From Hyphomicrobium_A sp963817485 (GTDB lineage Bacteria > Pseudomonadota > Alphaproteobacteria > Rhizobiales > Hyphomicrobiaceae): a DNA stretch of 64,000 nucleotides. Positions 8,631 to 18,340 of this stretch are shown here, piece after piece. How positions within the stretch are numbered: position 1 is the first letter of the stretch; each line of letters starts with the position of its first letter. The stretch is taken from the NCBI GenBank assembly GCA_963817485.1, contig CAWFOR010000013.1, forward strand, positions 1 through 64,000, in the 5' to 3' direction. The notes beneath the pieces were generated by a model. It was not told the DNA's origin. It made no database searches and worked only from the letters and a program-made list of their open reading frames with translations. A program made the translations under genes and the position numbers.

Positions 8631-8846
8631 TCAGGCGAGCTCGACCTGGGCGGCCTGCTTGCCGCGGCCCTTGCGGTCGTCCTCGAGCACGAAGGTGATC
8701 TTGTCGCCCTCGTTGAGGCCGTGAATGCCGGCCCGCTCCAGCGCGCTCACGTGAAGGAACACGTCCTTGGAGCCGTCTTCCGGCTGCACGAAACCGAAGC
8801 CCTTCGCCGAATTGAAGAACTTCACGGTGCCATTGATGCGATTCAT
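8631..8846 (-). CDS. Cold-shock domain protein (CspA family)
   Basis: 71 residues, the standard length. RNP1 is KGFGFVQP (about residues 14-21) and RNP2 is VFLHVSAL (about 29-36); the start NGTVKFFNSAKG is characteristic. These proteins bind single-stranded RNA/DNA and act as RNA chaperones. I chose the start at 8846 (MNRINGTVKFF), matching the family; the 17 codons before it are probably untranslated leader. The upstream region to about 9040 has no gene and likely holds promoter and 5' leader. Transcription ends at the hairpin 8569-8600. Confidence 0.96.
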   Translation of the reverse strand: MNRINGTVKFFNSAKGFGFVQPEDGSKDVFLHVSALERAGIHGLNEGDKITFVLEDDRKGRGKQAAQVELA

Positions 8847-9042
8847 AAGATGTCTTTTCCAGTCGGCGTAATCATGAAGCCAATCGCCGGACGGCACGCC
8901 GCACAGTCCGGAGTCTCAGTCATTTTGGGAAGGGCAAACGGCCGGTGGCGCGCTGTCTAATCCAAAAATTGAGGGCGCGGTCCACCTCGGATCGCACCGG
9001 CAGCTGGTATATGCCCTGGCCGGGAAGCAAAATCAAGGCGAA

Positions 9043-9783
9043 CTAGGCGCGGTAGCTGAACAAACGGAAAAGATCGCTCGGGGCTTTGTAAAGCTCGGCG
9101 ATGCGCGTGAAGCCGGCGTCGCGCCCCAGCGTCCCCCACTCGGTGACGGTCTCGGGCAGATCGCAGGTGCGCACATGGCGCATCGCCTCCTGGAACTCCT
9201 CCGCGCTCAAAGCCGTCCACTCCCGCCGCCCGGTCTCCTCGAAGCGGTCGAGGTAGTCGGCGCGGCTCTCCCCGTCGCGGCACGTCGGCTCGTAGATCAG
9301 AAGCGCCCCGTTCGGTGACAGCTGCGCCTGGATCTCGCGCATCAAAGTGCGCTTGTCGGGCGTTGTCAGGTGGTGCAGCGACAGGCTGATCCAGACGACA
9401 TCGGCTGGACCCGAGCCTGTCCGCATTGCCCGCACGAAATCGGCTTCATCGAGCTCGACCGCGCACGGGAGCGCCGCGAGGTTGCGCTTCGCGAGCTCCA
9501 GTGCCGGCGGCGCCAGATCGATGCCGCGGTAGTTGGCGATCTCGGTGCCTTTGAGCGCCGTCACGATGCCGCTCGCGTCCCCGCAGGCGAGATCGACGAA
9601 GGCGAAGGGCCGGGCGACGTTGTCGTTGAGGAAACGATGCAGCTCGGCGTAGGCGCCCGCGTTCTCCAGATAGTCGTGCGTGAGGAACTTGCGATAGAGC
9701 TCCCACTGATGCCGGAAGATGTCGAGCGCGGTCTCGTCGCGAGCGGGCGTGACAGGTGCCTGGCGTTGAACGTTGACCATCAA
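9043..9783 (-). CDS. Class I SAM-dependent methyltransferase
   Basis: 246 residues. The nucleotide-binding motif is FVDLACGDASGI near residue 63-74, then YRGIDLAPPALELAKRNL, and VVWISLSLHHL (about 128-138) as the post-II/motif III region. It has no membrane segment and no recognisable accessory domain. The substrate is unknown. It is not paralogous at a glance to the methyltransferase at 7672, which has a different N-terminus. Start at 9783 or 9780 (two consecutive ATG codons), preceded by an AGGAGG-like stretch. Confidence 0.85.
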   Translation of the reverse strand: MMVNVQRQAPVTPARDETALDIFRHQWELYRKFLTHDYLENAGAYAELHRFLNDNVARPFAFVDLACGDASGIVTALKGTEIANYRGIDLAPPALELAKRNLAALPCAVELDEADFVRAMRTGSGPADVVWISLSLHHLTTPDKRTLMREIQAQLSPNGALLIYEPTCRDGESRADYLDRFEETGRREWTALSAEEFQEAMRHVRTCDLPETVTEWGTLGRDAGFTRIAELYKAPSDLFRLFSYRA

Positions 9784-10015
9784 GTCCTCCCGGCGCTTGC
9801 GGCGCCGTCGCTCTGATGCGGCACGAAGCTATGCCGCGCAGGTAAATAGTGGCTTCTGGTCGCCGTCCGCAATCGGGGATTGAAGATCGGCACCGCACAG
9901 GTGAGGAACAGCAACAGGTGCACCGGGTCTGCAGCACGGCTGGGCGCGGCGCATGGAAGCACTCGCCCGCTTGCGCCGATCAAGTGCGTGCAACAAGCCG
10001 CAATGACCGGCGCAC

Positions 10016-12526
10016 CTAACCAGCGCGCAGCGAGGTGCGCTCGGACGCCACTTTGCCGCCCGCGAGCATCTCGGGGATATCGGCGGCGGGACGCGGCATG
10101 CTGATGTAGAACCCCTGCACCTCGGTGCAGCCCTCCTGCCTCACCTGCTCGAACTGCTGCTCGGTCTCGACGCCCTCAGCGCAGGTGGCGATGCCGAGGC
10201 TCATGCCGAGCGTCACGATGGAGCGCAGGATGGCGAGCGAGGTCTTCGGCCGCTCATCCAGCTCCTTGATGAAAATCTGGTCGATCTTGATCTTGTCGAA
10301 GTGGTAGCGGCCGAGATAGCTCAGCGACGAGTACCCGGTGCCGAAGTCGTCGAGAGCGAAGCGGACACCGATCAGGTGCAGCTTCTCCAGCGTCTCGGCG
10401 ACGTTCTCGCCCTCCTCCAGCAGCAGCAACTCGGTCACCTCGAGCTCGAGCCTCTGCGGCAAGAGCTGGGAAGCGCCGAGCGCGGTGATCACCGCTTGCC
10501 GCACGTTACCGAAACGGAACTGTGCCGGCGAGAGATTGACCGCGACCTTGAGGCCCTTCGGCCATTTCGCGGCCTCCATGCAGGCCTGCCGCAGCGTCCA
10601 TTCGCCGATCTGGACGATCAGATTCGATTCTTCCGCGAGCGAGATGAACTCGGCGGGCGAGACGAGCCCGCGCTCGGGATGGTTCCAGCGCAGGAGCGCC
10701 TCGAAGCCGGCAATCTCGTTGCGCTCCAGATTGAGCTGCGGCTGGTAGTACAGCTCGAGCTCGCCCGCATGCAATGCCACACGCAGGTCGCGCTCGAGCT
10801 TGCGCCTCGTCTGCATCCGCTGGTCCATCTCGCGCTCGAAGAAGCGCGAGCTTCCGGGGGCATCCAACTTGGCGCGGTTGAGCGCAAGGTCGGCGTTCTT
10901 CAAGAGCTGGTTGGGGTCACTGCCGTCGCCGGGACCAATCGAAATGCCGATGCTGGTGCTGACGACGACCTGATGGTCGTCAATGTCGAACGAGGTCGCC
11001 AGAATGGCCTGGATCCTGCGGGCTAGGGATGCTGCGGCCGTGGCCGGCTTATCGGCAGACTGCACGACGACGAACTCGTCCGCGCCGATGCGGGCAATCA
11101 TGTCGACGCCCTTGAGCCGGCGTTTGAGCCGCTGCGCCACCGCCTGCAGCAACTCGTCCCCGACCGACGGTCCGAGCGTGTCGTTGACCTCCTTGAAGCG
11201 GTCGATGTCGAACATGAGCACTACGAGCGAGGGCTCGCCGACCCCGTCCTGCTCCAGCTTCTTCTGAATGAAATCCTGCAGCTCGGCGCGATTGGGAAGG
11301 TCCGTCAGCGCGTCGTGGCGCGCCATGTACTGCATCTGGGCCTCGATGCGCCGCAGCTGCGTGATGTCCTCGTGCGTCGCCACCCAACCACCGTCGGACA
11401 TCGGCTCGTGCATGACCGCAATGATGCGGCCATCGCTGAGCTCCTGCACCTTGGTGTTGGGCTGCATCTCGTGCGCGGACGCGAGCCGTTCGTTGAGGTA
11501 GTCCTCCGCCGTGCTGCCGACCCAGAGGCCATTGGTAATGCGCGCCTCGATGATCTTGCGGAAAGGGGTGCCGGGAGTCGCCAGCTCCTTGTCGAGCCCG
11601 TACATCTCGATGTAGCGGTCGTTGCAGACGACGAGCCGCTGATCCTTGTCGAACATGCACAGCCCCATCGGCATGTTGCCGAGAGCCGCGTTGAAGCGGA
11701 CGTTCTGTTCCGACAGCTCCGCCTTGCGTCGAACGAGTTCGGCCGCCGCAGCCTCGGCGATCTCCTTGGCGCGCGTCGCCTCCTCGAGGTGTCGGCGTGA
11801 GGCCTCGAGCGCTTCGGCATAGTCGGAGGTGTGTGCCGCGCGTGCGAGCAGCCGGCGCGCGCCCAGCGTCGCCATGGCGAGGAGGAACGTGAGCGCGGCA
11901 AGCGAGGCGATCTTGACCCCTTCCGCCCAGAAGAAGATCTTCGAGGTGTCGAAATATTCTCGGTAGTCGTGCGTGATTGCTAGCGTCCCGTCGTGCCCGA
12001 CGGCGGCGAGCACGAGCACCGCCCAGCCAAACGCCGACGTCACCCCCGCGATCACGATGGGGCGCGGATGAAAGCGCAGCGCGCGCAGGCCGATCAGCAC
12101 CAGCAGCAGCACGAACGACGGCGCCTTCAGGACCGCACCCGCGGGCAGGCTGTAGGCGTACTGGTAGCCCCAGATCAGCGCCAGGAAGAGCCCGATGTCG
12201 ATGACGTTCAACCCATCGAGCGCCCGCTCCGGCAGCACTTTCGATTTGGCGAGCTGCCAGCGCAGGCACGAGCTCGCGATGAGCAGAGCGAGCGCCACCG
12301 TCACCCAGGAGTGAAGGAGAGGCAGGCCGGACATGAAGCGCGCGAAGGTGTGCAGCGCCAGGACGGAGTCTGCGATCGCGCCTTGCGCCAACGCGATCGC
12401 CTGCTCGCCGTTGACGTCGTAGTCGCGCAAGTTCTGTGCAAGCCGGCGCGACGTCGGCTCGGGTCCGCCGACAGCAGCGCGCGCGCGCAGAGACTTCTTC
12501 CAAGGCATGCGAGTGACCGCCAACAA
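10016..12526 (-). CDS. Membrane-bound PAS-GGDEF-EAL protein (c-di-GMP turnover)
   Basis: 836 residues. About five to six membrane helices fill residues 65-240, followed by a coiled-coil stretch (245-280) and a PAS domain (about 283-400). The GGDEF domain (about 405-565) has RIGADEF instead of GGDEF, and KGVD stands where an RxxD inhibitory site would be, so cyclase activity is doubtful. The EAL domain (about 580-820) keeps EALLRWNHP and DDFGTGYSSLSYL with the metal and catalytic residues, so phosphodiesterase activity is expected. The likely role is to lower c-di-GMP in response to a membrane or PAS-sensed signal. It is a single gene with 220 bases of AT-richer DNA upstream. Confidence 0.93.
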   Translation of the reverse strand: MLAVTRMPWKKSLRARAAVGGPEPTSRRLAQNLRDYDVNGEQAIALAQGAIADSVLALHTFARFMSGLPLLHSWVTVALALLIASSCLRWQLAKSKVLPERALDGLNVIDIGLFLALIWGYQYAYSLPAGAVLKAPSFVLLLVLIGLRALRFHPRPIVIAGVTSAFGWAVLVLAAVGHDGTLAITHDYREYFDTSKIFFWAEGVKIASLAALTFLLAMATLGARRLLARAAHTSDYAEALEASRRHLEEATRAKEIAEAAAAELVRRKAELSEQNVRFNAALGNMPMGLCMFDKDQRLVVCNDRYIEMYGLDKELATPGTPFRKIIEARITNGLWVGSTAEDYLNERLASAHEMQPNTKVQELSDGRIIAVMHEPMSDGGWVATHEDITQLRRIEAQMQYMARHDALTDLPNRAELQDFIQKKLEQDGVGEPSLVVLMFDIDRFKEVNDTLGPSVGDELLQAVAQRLKRRLKGVDMIARIGADEFVVVQSADKPATAAASLARRIQAILATSFDIDDHQVVVSTSIGISIGPGDGSDPNQLLKNADLALNRAKLDAPGSSRFFEREMDQRMQTRRKLERDLRVALHAGELELYYQPQLNLERNEIAGFEALLRWNHPERGLVSPAEFISLAEESNLIVQIGEWTLRQACMEAAKWPKGLKVAVNLSPAQFRFGNVRQAVITALGASQLLPQRLELEVTELLLLEEGENVAETLEKLHLIGVRFALDDFGTGYSSLSYLGRYHFDKIKIDQIFIKELDERPKTSLAILRSIVTLGMSLGIATCAEGVETEQQFEQVRQEGCTEVQGFYISMPRPAADIPEMLAGGKVASERTSLRAG

Positions 12527-12672
12527 CCGCTCCCTGGAACCGAAATTGATCCGTTTACCCTGTTTTCGGAGCTTCTACGGACCGGTCGCAGTAATTGGAG
12601 ACCGTTCAGTAAGCGCTCAACGCTGTCACAGTCGGGTTACTTATCCCTTTTTCGTATCACCCTGATTTTGCT

Positions 12673-12689
12673 CCACTATTCTATAGTGG
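12673..12689. repeat. 7-bp perfect inverted repeat in an AT-rich intergenic region
   Basis: CCACTAT-TCT-ATAGTGG lies between the YceI gene end and the start of the PAS-GGDEF-EAL gene, in the most AT-rich stretch nearby. No T-run follows on either strand, so it is not a canonical terminator. It could be an operator for the gene at 12526 or a weak transcription end for yceI. Confidence 0.4.
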
Positions 12690-12746
12690 ACTTGCCATGC
12701 TTAATTTTGCGACGCCCGCGCGCGTCGTTCCGGGACTGCTTCAGGA

Positions 12747-13331
12747 CTACTTGCGCACGCCTTCGATGTTCAGCGTCAGCTCGACCTCCTGTGACGCCGG
12801 CCCGAGATCGAACTTGATGCCGTAGTCCTTGAGCGGAAGGCGCGTCGTCCCCGTGAAGCCCTGGCGAAAGCCGCCCCAGGGGTCGGCGCCGCCGCCGATG
12901 CGCTCGGCCACGATCTCGATCGGCTTCGTCACTCCGTGCAGGGTGAAATTGCCGGTGATCGTCGCCTTGTCGCCGTTAACCTTCACCGCGGTGCTCTCGA
13001 AGGTCGCCTTGGGAAAGGCTGCGGTATCCAGGAACTCTTTGCTGCGCAGGTGCTTGTCGCGCTCGGCGTGGTTGGAATCGATGCTGTCGGTGTTCACCTC
13101 GACCTTCACCTTCGAGGCCTCCGGGTGCGCGTCGTCGAAGCTGAACGTTCCGGAGAAGTCGTTGAAGCGGCCGGTCAGCCAGCTGAAGCCCAGGTGCTTG
13201 ATGCGGAAGTTGATGGAGGCATGCGACTTTGCCGTGTCGATCACGTAGTCGGCGGCCTTCGCCGGAGCCGCGGCGGCAAGGCCGGCGGCGACGACGGCAA
13301 ACAGCAGCGGACGCGATGAGGTGAGCTTCAT
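12747..13331 (-). CDS. yceI: YceI family periplasmic protein
   Basis: 194 residues. A signal peptide ends near AKAADY (residue 27), and the mature part has the YceI lipocalin-like pattern: YVIDTAKSHASINFRIKHLG at the start, the SWLTGRFNDFSGTF motif, the HGVTKPI motif and a C-terminal VELTLNIEG strand. YceI proteins bind polyisoprenoid or other amphiphilic molecules in a beta-barrel. The gene follows a cytochrome b561 gene by 33 bases on the same strand, the same pairing as E. coli yceJ-yceI, so the two are probably co-transcribed. Confidence 0.94.
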   Translation of the reverse strand: MKLTSSRPLLFAVVAAGLAAAAPAKAADYVIDTAKSHASINFRIKHLGFSWLTGRFNDFSGTFSFDDAHPEASKVKVEVNTDSIDSNHAERDKHLRSKEFLDTAAFPKATFESTAVKVNGDKATITGNFTLHGVTKPIEIVAERIGGGADPWGGFRQGFTGTTRLPLKDYGIKFDLGPASQEVELTLNIEGVRK

Positions 13332-13364
13332 TGGGTGGTCTCCAGTTGGGAACGGGAAAACGGA

Positions 13365-13919
13365 TCACGAGGTCGAAGGTGGGCCCGACCACATGCGCTT
13401 CAGGATGCTGCTGTGGTCGATGAAGTGGTGTTTGAGGGACGCGGCCGCGTGCAGGGCAACGAGGACGATCGTCACCCAGGCGAGGACCTCGTGGACCTCG
13501 CCCGCAGTGTCCTCGATCCCCTTCTTTTGGACGAGCGAGGGAATGCTGAACCAGTCGAACACCTCGATGGGGCGGCCATCGGCAGTCGAGATCAGGTAGC
13601 CGCTCACCATGAGGGCAAACAACAGCGGGTAGAAGCCCCAGTGGACGATCTGCGCGGCCGCACGCTCGAAGGGAGAAAGCTCGGCGTCGTCCGGCTTCGG
13701 GTTGGCGAGCCGCCAGGCGAAGCGGAGCGCGAGCAGGAACAGAAGCAGCATGCCGACGCTGCGGTGGATGTCGGGCGCGGTACGGTAGTAGGGGCTGTAG
13801 TAGTTGAGCGTGACCATCCACAGCCCGAGCACGAACATGGCGACGATGGCGAGCGCCATGATCCAGTGCGTCAGCCGTGTGACGAGGCCGTAGCCGGCCT
13901 TGGTGTCGCCGATTAGCAT
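13365..13919 (-). CDS. Cytochrome b561 family protein
   Basis: 184 residues with four predicted membrane helices. Candidate haem-ligand histidines are in RLTHWIMA (about residue 18), DIHRSVGM (about 52), the VHEVLAW helix (about 142) and LHAAASLKHHFID (about 157-165), the pattern of bacterial di-haem b561. These proteins move electrons between quinol and a periplasmic acceptor. It is upstream of yceI in the same operon (33-base gap) and diverges from the FecR-domain gene. Confidence 0.92.
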   Translation of the reverse strand: MLIGDTKAGYGLVTRLTHWIMALAIVAMFVLGLWMVTLNYYSPYYRTAPDIHRSVGMLLLFLLALRFAWRLANPKPDDAELSPFERAAAQIVHWGFYPLLFALMVSGYLISTADGRPIEVFDWFSIPSLVQKKGIEDTAGEVHEVLAWVTIVLVALHAAASLKHHFIDHSSILKRMWSGPPSTS

Positions 13920-14195
13920 GGCCCGGACATGAACCCCCGTTTTAAGCCGCCCCCTGCCGGTGATGTAGACCGCGGCGGCCTTGCGTCAACCCCGGGGGCG
14001 CGCGACCGAAACGACTTCGCTCCGCTATGCCGGAGGGAACAGCAGCAGATATTTTAATGTGGCAGATGTGTTTCCCCTACCGCGCTCCCGGCAACGTGCT
14101 AGCTTTCGGTACGCTGACGATCCGACCCGCATACCGGCACCGGCCCGGTTGCGAGCGCGCATTGAGCTTCCGGCGCCGGCGAAGGTGCAACGCCC

Positions 14196-15191
14196 ATGCG
14201 GTTGTCGAGACACGCGCTCTGCCTTCCCGCCCTCCTCGTTTCCGGCCTCATCGGCGCCCCGGCATCTGCGGCGCCGGGAGACCCGATCGGATCGGCCGTC
14301 ACCGTCGTCAGCATCGTGACGGCGTCGCTCGAGAACGATAAGCACAATCTCGCGCAGGGCGACGGCGTGCGCGCCCAAGAGCTCATCGCCGTCGACAATG
14401 AAGGCCGCAGCGAGATCGAGCTGCGCGACAAGACCAAGCTCGCGCTCGGGCCCGGCGCCAAACTCCTGCTCGACAAGTTCGTCTACGATCCCGACATCGA
14501 CGGCGGCGCCATCGTGATGAACCTCGTGCGCGGCTCGTTCCGCTTCATCACGGGGCTCGCCGCCAAGCCGGCCTACGTGATCCACGTGCCGACGGCATCG
14601 ATCACCGTGCGCGGCACCATCTTCGACGTCTACGTGAAGCCCGACGACACGGCGTGGCTCCTGCTCATCGAGGGCGCGGTCGAGGTCTGCACGGCCTCGG
14701 GCAAGTGCCTCGTGCACGACGAGCCGGGCAAGCTCATCCGCATCTTGCCCGACACGGTGGGCGTGCCGGTCAAATGGGCTGGCCTCCCCGGTAAGGAGGA
14801 CGCCGTGTTCGATTCGGCGTTCCCGTTCGTATCGCGCGCGCCCGGCATCGATCCCAACCCGGTCTTTACGCGCGAGCAGATCGTGCTCGGCACGTTCCCG
14901 GAGAAGCCGCACCCGAAGGGCTACGACGACGGCGATAAGGGTGACAAGGGCGAGAAGGGCGACGACGGCGGCAGGAAGGGCGAGGCGACAAAGAAGGCCA
15001 GCAAGGACGACGACGACGAGCCGCACGCTAAGACCAAACACGTCGAACGCACGTATGAAGGCGAGCGCTATCGCCGTCCGCGCCGCGAAGCCAACGACGC
15101 CAAGGCCGCGGCGAAGGGCCTCAACATCATGTTGGGCATCGGCGGCGGCCTCAAGTTCGGAGGCGGCGGCGGACACCGGGGCAAGTACTAG
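14196..15191 (+). CDS. Exported FecR-domain protein with collagen-like acidic/basic tail
   Basis: 331 residues. A signal peptide ends near ASAAPG (residue 27). The FecR domain spans about residues 60-165: DNEGRSEIELRDKTKLALGP, then IHVPTASITVRGTIFDVYV, the family signature. After residue 245 comes a low-complexity tail with four G-D/E-K-type collagen-like triplets (GDKGDKGEKGDDG), a run of Asp, an Arg-rich segment and a C-terminal glycine-rich stretch. It has no transmembrane helix and is therefore not a FecR anti-sigma regulator of the classical type. Its tail-to-tail neighbour, one base away, is a CHASE2 cyclase; FecR and CHASE2 genes often neighbour each other. Confidence 0.85.
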   Translation: MRLSRHALCLPALLVSGLIGAPASAAPGDPIGSAVTVVSIVTASLENDKHNLAQGDGVRAQELIAVDNEGRSEIELRDKTKLALGPGAKLLLDKFVYDPDIDGGAIVMNLVRGSFRFITGLAAKPAYVIHVPTASITVRGTIFDVYVKPDDTAWLLLIEGAVEVCTASGKCLVHDEPGKLIRILPDTVGVPVKWAGLPGKEDAVFDSAFPFVSRAPGIDPNPVFTREQIVLGTFPEKPHPKGYDDGDKGDKGEKGDDGGRKGEATKKASKDDDDEPHAKTKHVERTYEGERYRRPRREANDAKAAAKGLNIMLGIGGGLKFGGGGGHRGKY

Positions 15192-15192
15192 C

Positions 15193-17365
15193 TCACGCCG
15201 CCTGCGGGATACGGGACTTCAGCGCTTCATAGAGCGGCGCGACCTCGGCCCACGCCAGCGCGCTGCATGCCTTCAACGCCTCCCGCACGGCCGCTACGTC
15301 GCCGGCCCGCATCGCCTGCTGCAGCTTCGCGTGCGCCTTGTGCAGCTCGCGGAAGCGCGCCGATGCCGCGACGACCTCGTCGCCAACGAGCGCGAATATC
15401 CGCTCCGAGCGCTCCTTGCCGCGCATCTTTGCCGCATCGATCTCGAGGAACGCCATCTCCGGCGCCTCCGTTGCGGTGCGCTCCCCGGCGATGATCGGGC
15501 ACCGGTAAGTCTTGGTCGTCTCCTCCAGCCGCGAGGCGACATTCACCACGTCGCCGAGGATCGAATAGTCGAAGCGCTGCGGCGAGCCGACGTTGCCGAC
15601 GCAGCACTCGCCCGTGTTGAGGCCGATGCCGATGCGGACGGGCGCCGCCACCTCCCCGCGCTGCGCCGCCGCCTCGGCCCAGCCCGCGTTGAGCCCGACC
15701 AGCTCCTCCTGCATGCGCAGCGCGGCGCGGCAGGCGTTGCTCGCGTGGTGCGGATCTGCGAGCGGCGCGTTCCAGAAGGCCATGACGGCGTCGCCCATAA
15801 ACTTGTCGATCGTCCCGCGCTCGGCGAGGATCACCTCGGTCAAGGGCGTGAACAGCTCGTTGAGGAAGCGGATCAGCTCCTCTGCGGTGAGCCCCTCCGA
15901 CAGCGTCGTGAAGCTGCGCACGTCGGCAAACAGCAGCGAGACCTCGCGCGTTTCGCCGCCGAGCTTCAGCTTGTCATGGTTGCGCGCGAGCTCTTCCACC
16001 AGTGGGGCTGCCACGTAATGGCTGAAGGCCGAGCGCACGCGATTCCGCTCCAGCTCCGTCTCGATGTAGCTGTTGAGCGAGGTCGCGAGGTAGAGAACGA
16101 GAATCGCGAGCGACGGATAGACGGGATCGAACAGCAGCCCCGCCTGCCGGTAGGCGAGCCAGGACGCGGCGAAGACGGCAAGGATGGCGAGCGCGCCGAT
16201 GACCGCGGTGGCGACCGCGCCGAGGCGGTAGATCAGCCAGGCAACCGCGGCGCCGATACCGACGAGGAACAATAGCTCCGCGCCGGTGGCGTACGCCGGG
16301 CGCATAAGGTGGTCGCCCGCGAGCATCTGCTCCAGCGCCTGCGCGTGGATCTCGACGCCGGGCACGGCGGAATCGAGCGGGGTTGCACGCAAATCGAGGA
16401 GGCCCACGGCGCTCGTGCCGATGAAGATGTCGCGCCCGGCGATCGATTTCGCATCGAACGAACCCTCGAGGATCGTGTGCGCCGGGATGTATCGGCGCGG
16501 ATCGGGCTTGGCAAAGCGCAGCCACAGCTCGCCGTTGGCGTCGGTCGGCAGAACGGTCGATCCAACGCGCACGCTCTCGACGCCGGTCCGCTGCCCGAAG
16601 GCCGGCACGCCGCTGCCGCCGGAGGAGCGCACGAAAACGGTCGTCTCCTTCAGCGCGACGCGCAGCGTCTCGAGCGGCAGCGACGGATAGAGCGTCCCGC
16701 CCACCGACAGCAGCAGCGGAATGCGGCGGAGCACCTGATCGCGCTGCGGGGTCCAGTTGACGGCGCCGAGCCCCGCCGCGGCGCTCGTCAGCACAGGCAG
16801 GCCGCCTATGACGCCGGAGAAGCGCGGCACGAAGCCTTGCGGATCGTCTCCCGCGAAGGCAAAGCGCGCGTGCGGCGGTGAGGCCTTGTGCGAGCCGCCG
16901 GCCTCGCCTGCGATGCCGAGAGTGACGGGGGCGCCCGCGATCGCTGCCGCGAGGCGGTCGTCGTTGGAGGGGAGCGACGGAGGCTTCCGCGATCATGGGC
17001 GCGAGCTGCGGCACGTCGCCGAACAGCTTGGCGAACTCGCCGGGCGAGAGCCGGTCGGGCTCGGCGAGGATCAGGTCGAGCGTGATCGTGCGTGCGCCGG
17101 CCGCCTTCAAGGCATCGATGATGGCGGCAAGCTTGGTGCGCGGCCAGGGCCACTGGCCGACCTTGGCGAGCGAAGGCTCGTCGATGTCGACGATGCGCAC
17201 GGGTAGCGTCTCGTCGAGCGGCCGCGGCGCCACGTTGAGGTAGCTGTCGAAGACCGAGAGCCGCAGCCGCGCGACGGGCTCCGGATCGGCGATGCGCAAG
17301 GCAACCGCGAGCAACAGCAGCGCCGCGGTCAGGAGCAGGTGAATCGACGGCACGCGCAGGCGCAT
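15193..17365 (-). CDS. CHASE2-domain class III adenylate/guanylate cyclase (frame interrupted)
   Basis: About 723 residues. An N-terminal helix is followed by an extracytoplasmic CHASE2 sensor domain (roughly 30-320, e.g. DETLPVRIVDIDEPSL), three membrane helices (about 335-410) and a cytoplasmic class III cyclase domain (about 470-640). The cyclase keeps SLLFADVRSFTTLSEG with the first metal Asp, GTIDKFMGDAVMAFWNAP with the second, and YSILGDVVNVASRLE. It should make cAMP or cGMP in response to a periplasmic cue. Near 16975 the frame shifts (after MIAEASV; continues LPSNDDRLAAAIAG), most simply one extra base. It faces the exported FecR-domain protein. Confidence 0.9.
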
Positions 17366-17449
17366 GGGTCCTCGGCTGTGGCGGTTCGCTGGCGGCCCGC
17401 CACCCGCATCATAGCGTCGAGACGAGCGGTTGCCAGGGCGGCGCGGCCG

Positions 17450-18223
17450 TTAGGCCTTCTCGACCCAGTCGGCGCAGCGCGCCGCGAGCTGGCTGGAGCC
17501 CTCTTCCATGATCAGGAAATGGCCGCGGCCGGCGGCTTCGTGGAACGTTGCCGAGGGATAGAGCGCCGCAATCTTGCGGCCCGTGGCGGGAGAGACGACC
17601 TTGTCGTCCGAGCCGGAGATGACGAGCACCGGGCAAGCAACCTTCGTCGTCTCAACCGCGGTCGTGTGTTGCTTGTCGAACATCCAGAAGAACAGCTCAA
17701 ACAGGGCGCGGCCGGATTCGGCGCTGAACCGATCGAACACGCGGCGCTGCGCGTCCGGGTCGAGGCTTGCGAGCGAATCCTGACGCGCGACCTCGAAGGA
17801 GGGGTTGAGCGCCCTGTCCCAGAATGGAGACGCCCGCATCAGGCCCATGGCGAGCGCGAGCTCGGCGTCGCTCGACGGCAGGATGCCCCAGGGCGCGCCC
17901 GACGCCAGCAGGACGAGCGAGCGCGCGAGCCCCTTGGCCGCGAGCTGCTGGCCGATGAGGCCGCCCATGGAGTGGCCGACGATGACGGGCGGCTCGGGTA
18001 GGCCCGCAACCAGCTCCTCCATGTCGCGCGTGTAGTCGGCGATGCTCGTCTGCGCGAGACGCGGGTCGGGCTCGCGCGCCGGGCCGGAGACGTGAAAGCG
18101 CAGGTCGGGCGCGTGGCAGGTAAAGCCGCGCGCCTCGAACGCGGGCACGAAATCCTGAAAGCACCAGCCGCCGCAAAAGGCGCCATGAATGAAAACGACG
18201 GTCTTGGTGACGGTTTGGGCCAT
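17450..18223 (-). CDS. Alpha/beta hydrolase
   Basis: 257 residues. The oxyanion segment is FIHGAFCGGWCF (about residues 10-21), the nucleophile elbow is GHSMGG (Ser near residue 86), the acid is in ISGSDDKV (about 208) and the catalytic His in GRGHFLIME (about 234). Fold and motifs fit the broad esterase/lactonase/C-C hydrolase group; substrate unknown. I chose MAQTVTK at 18223 as start; an in-frame ATG pair 15 codons upstream adds a stretch unlike the family. It diverges from the dodecin gene. Confidence 0.88.
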   Translation of the reverse strand: MAQTVTKTVVFIHGAFCGGWCFQDFVPAFEARGFTCHAPDLRFHVSGPAREPDPRLAQTSIADYTRDMEELVAGLPEPPVIVGHSMGGLIGQQLAAKGLARSLVLLASGAPWGILPSSDAELALAMGLMRASPFWDRALNPSFEVARQDSLASLDPDAQRRVFDRFSAESGRALFELFFWMFDKQHTTAVETTKVACPVLVISGSDDKVVSPATGRKIAALYPSATFHEAAGRGHFLIMEEGSSQLAARCADWVEKA

Positions 18224-18340
18224 GCCGCGTGCCCGCACGAGGAGGACGGGGAGATTGACACTCATCAATGCCGGTTGGAGGCTAACTCTTTATGAAGCGT
18301 TCGCGCGGGCGTGGGGCACACCAAGCCAAGGAAGCGACAA

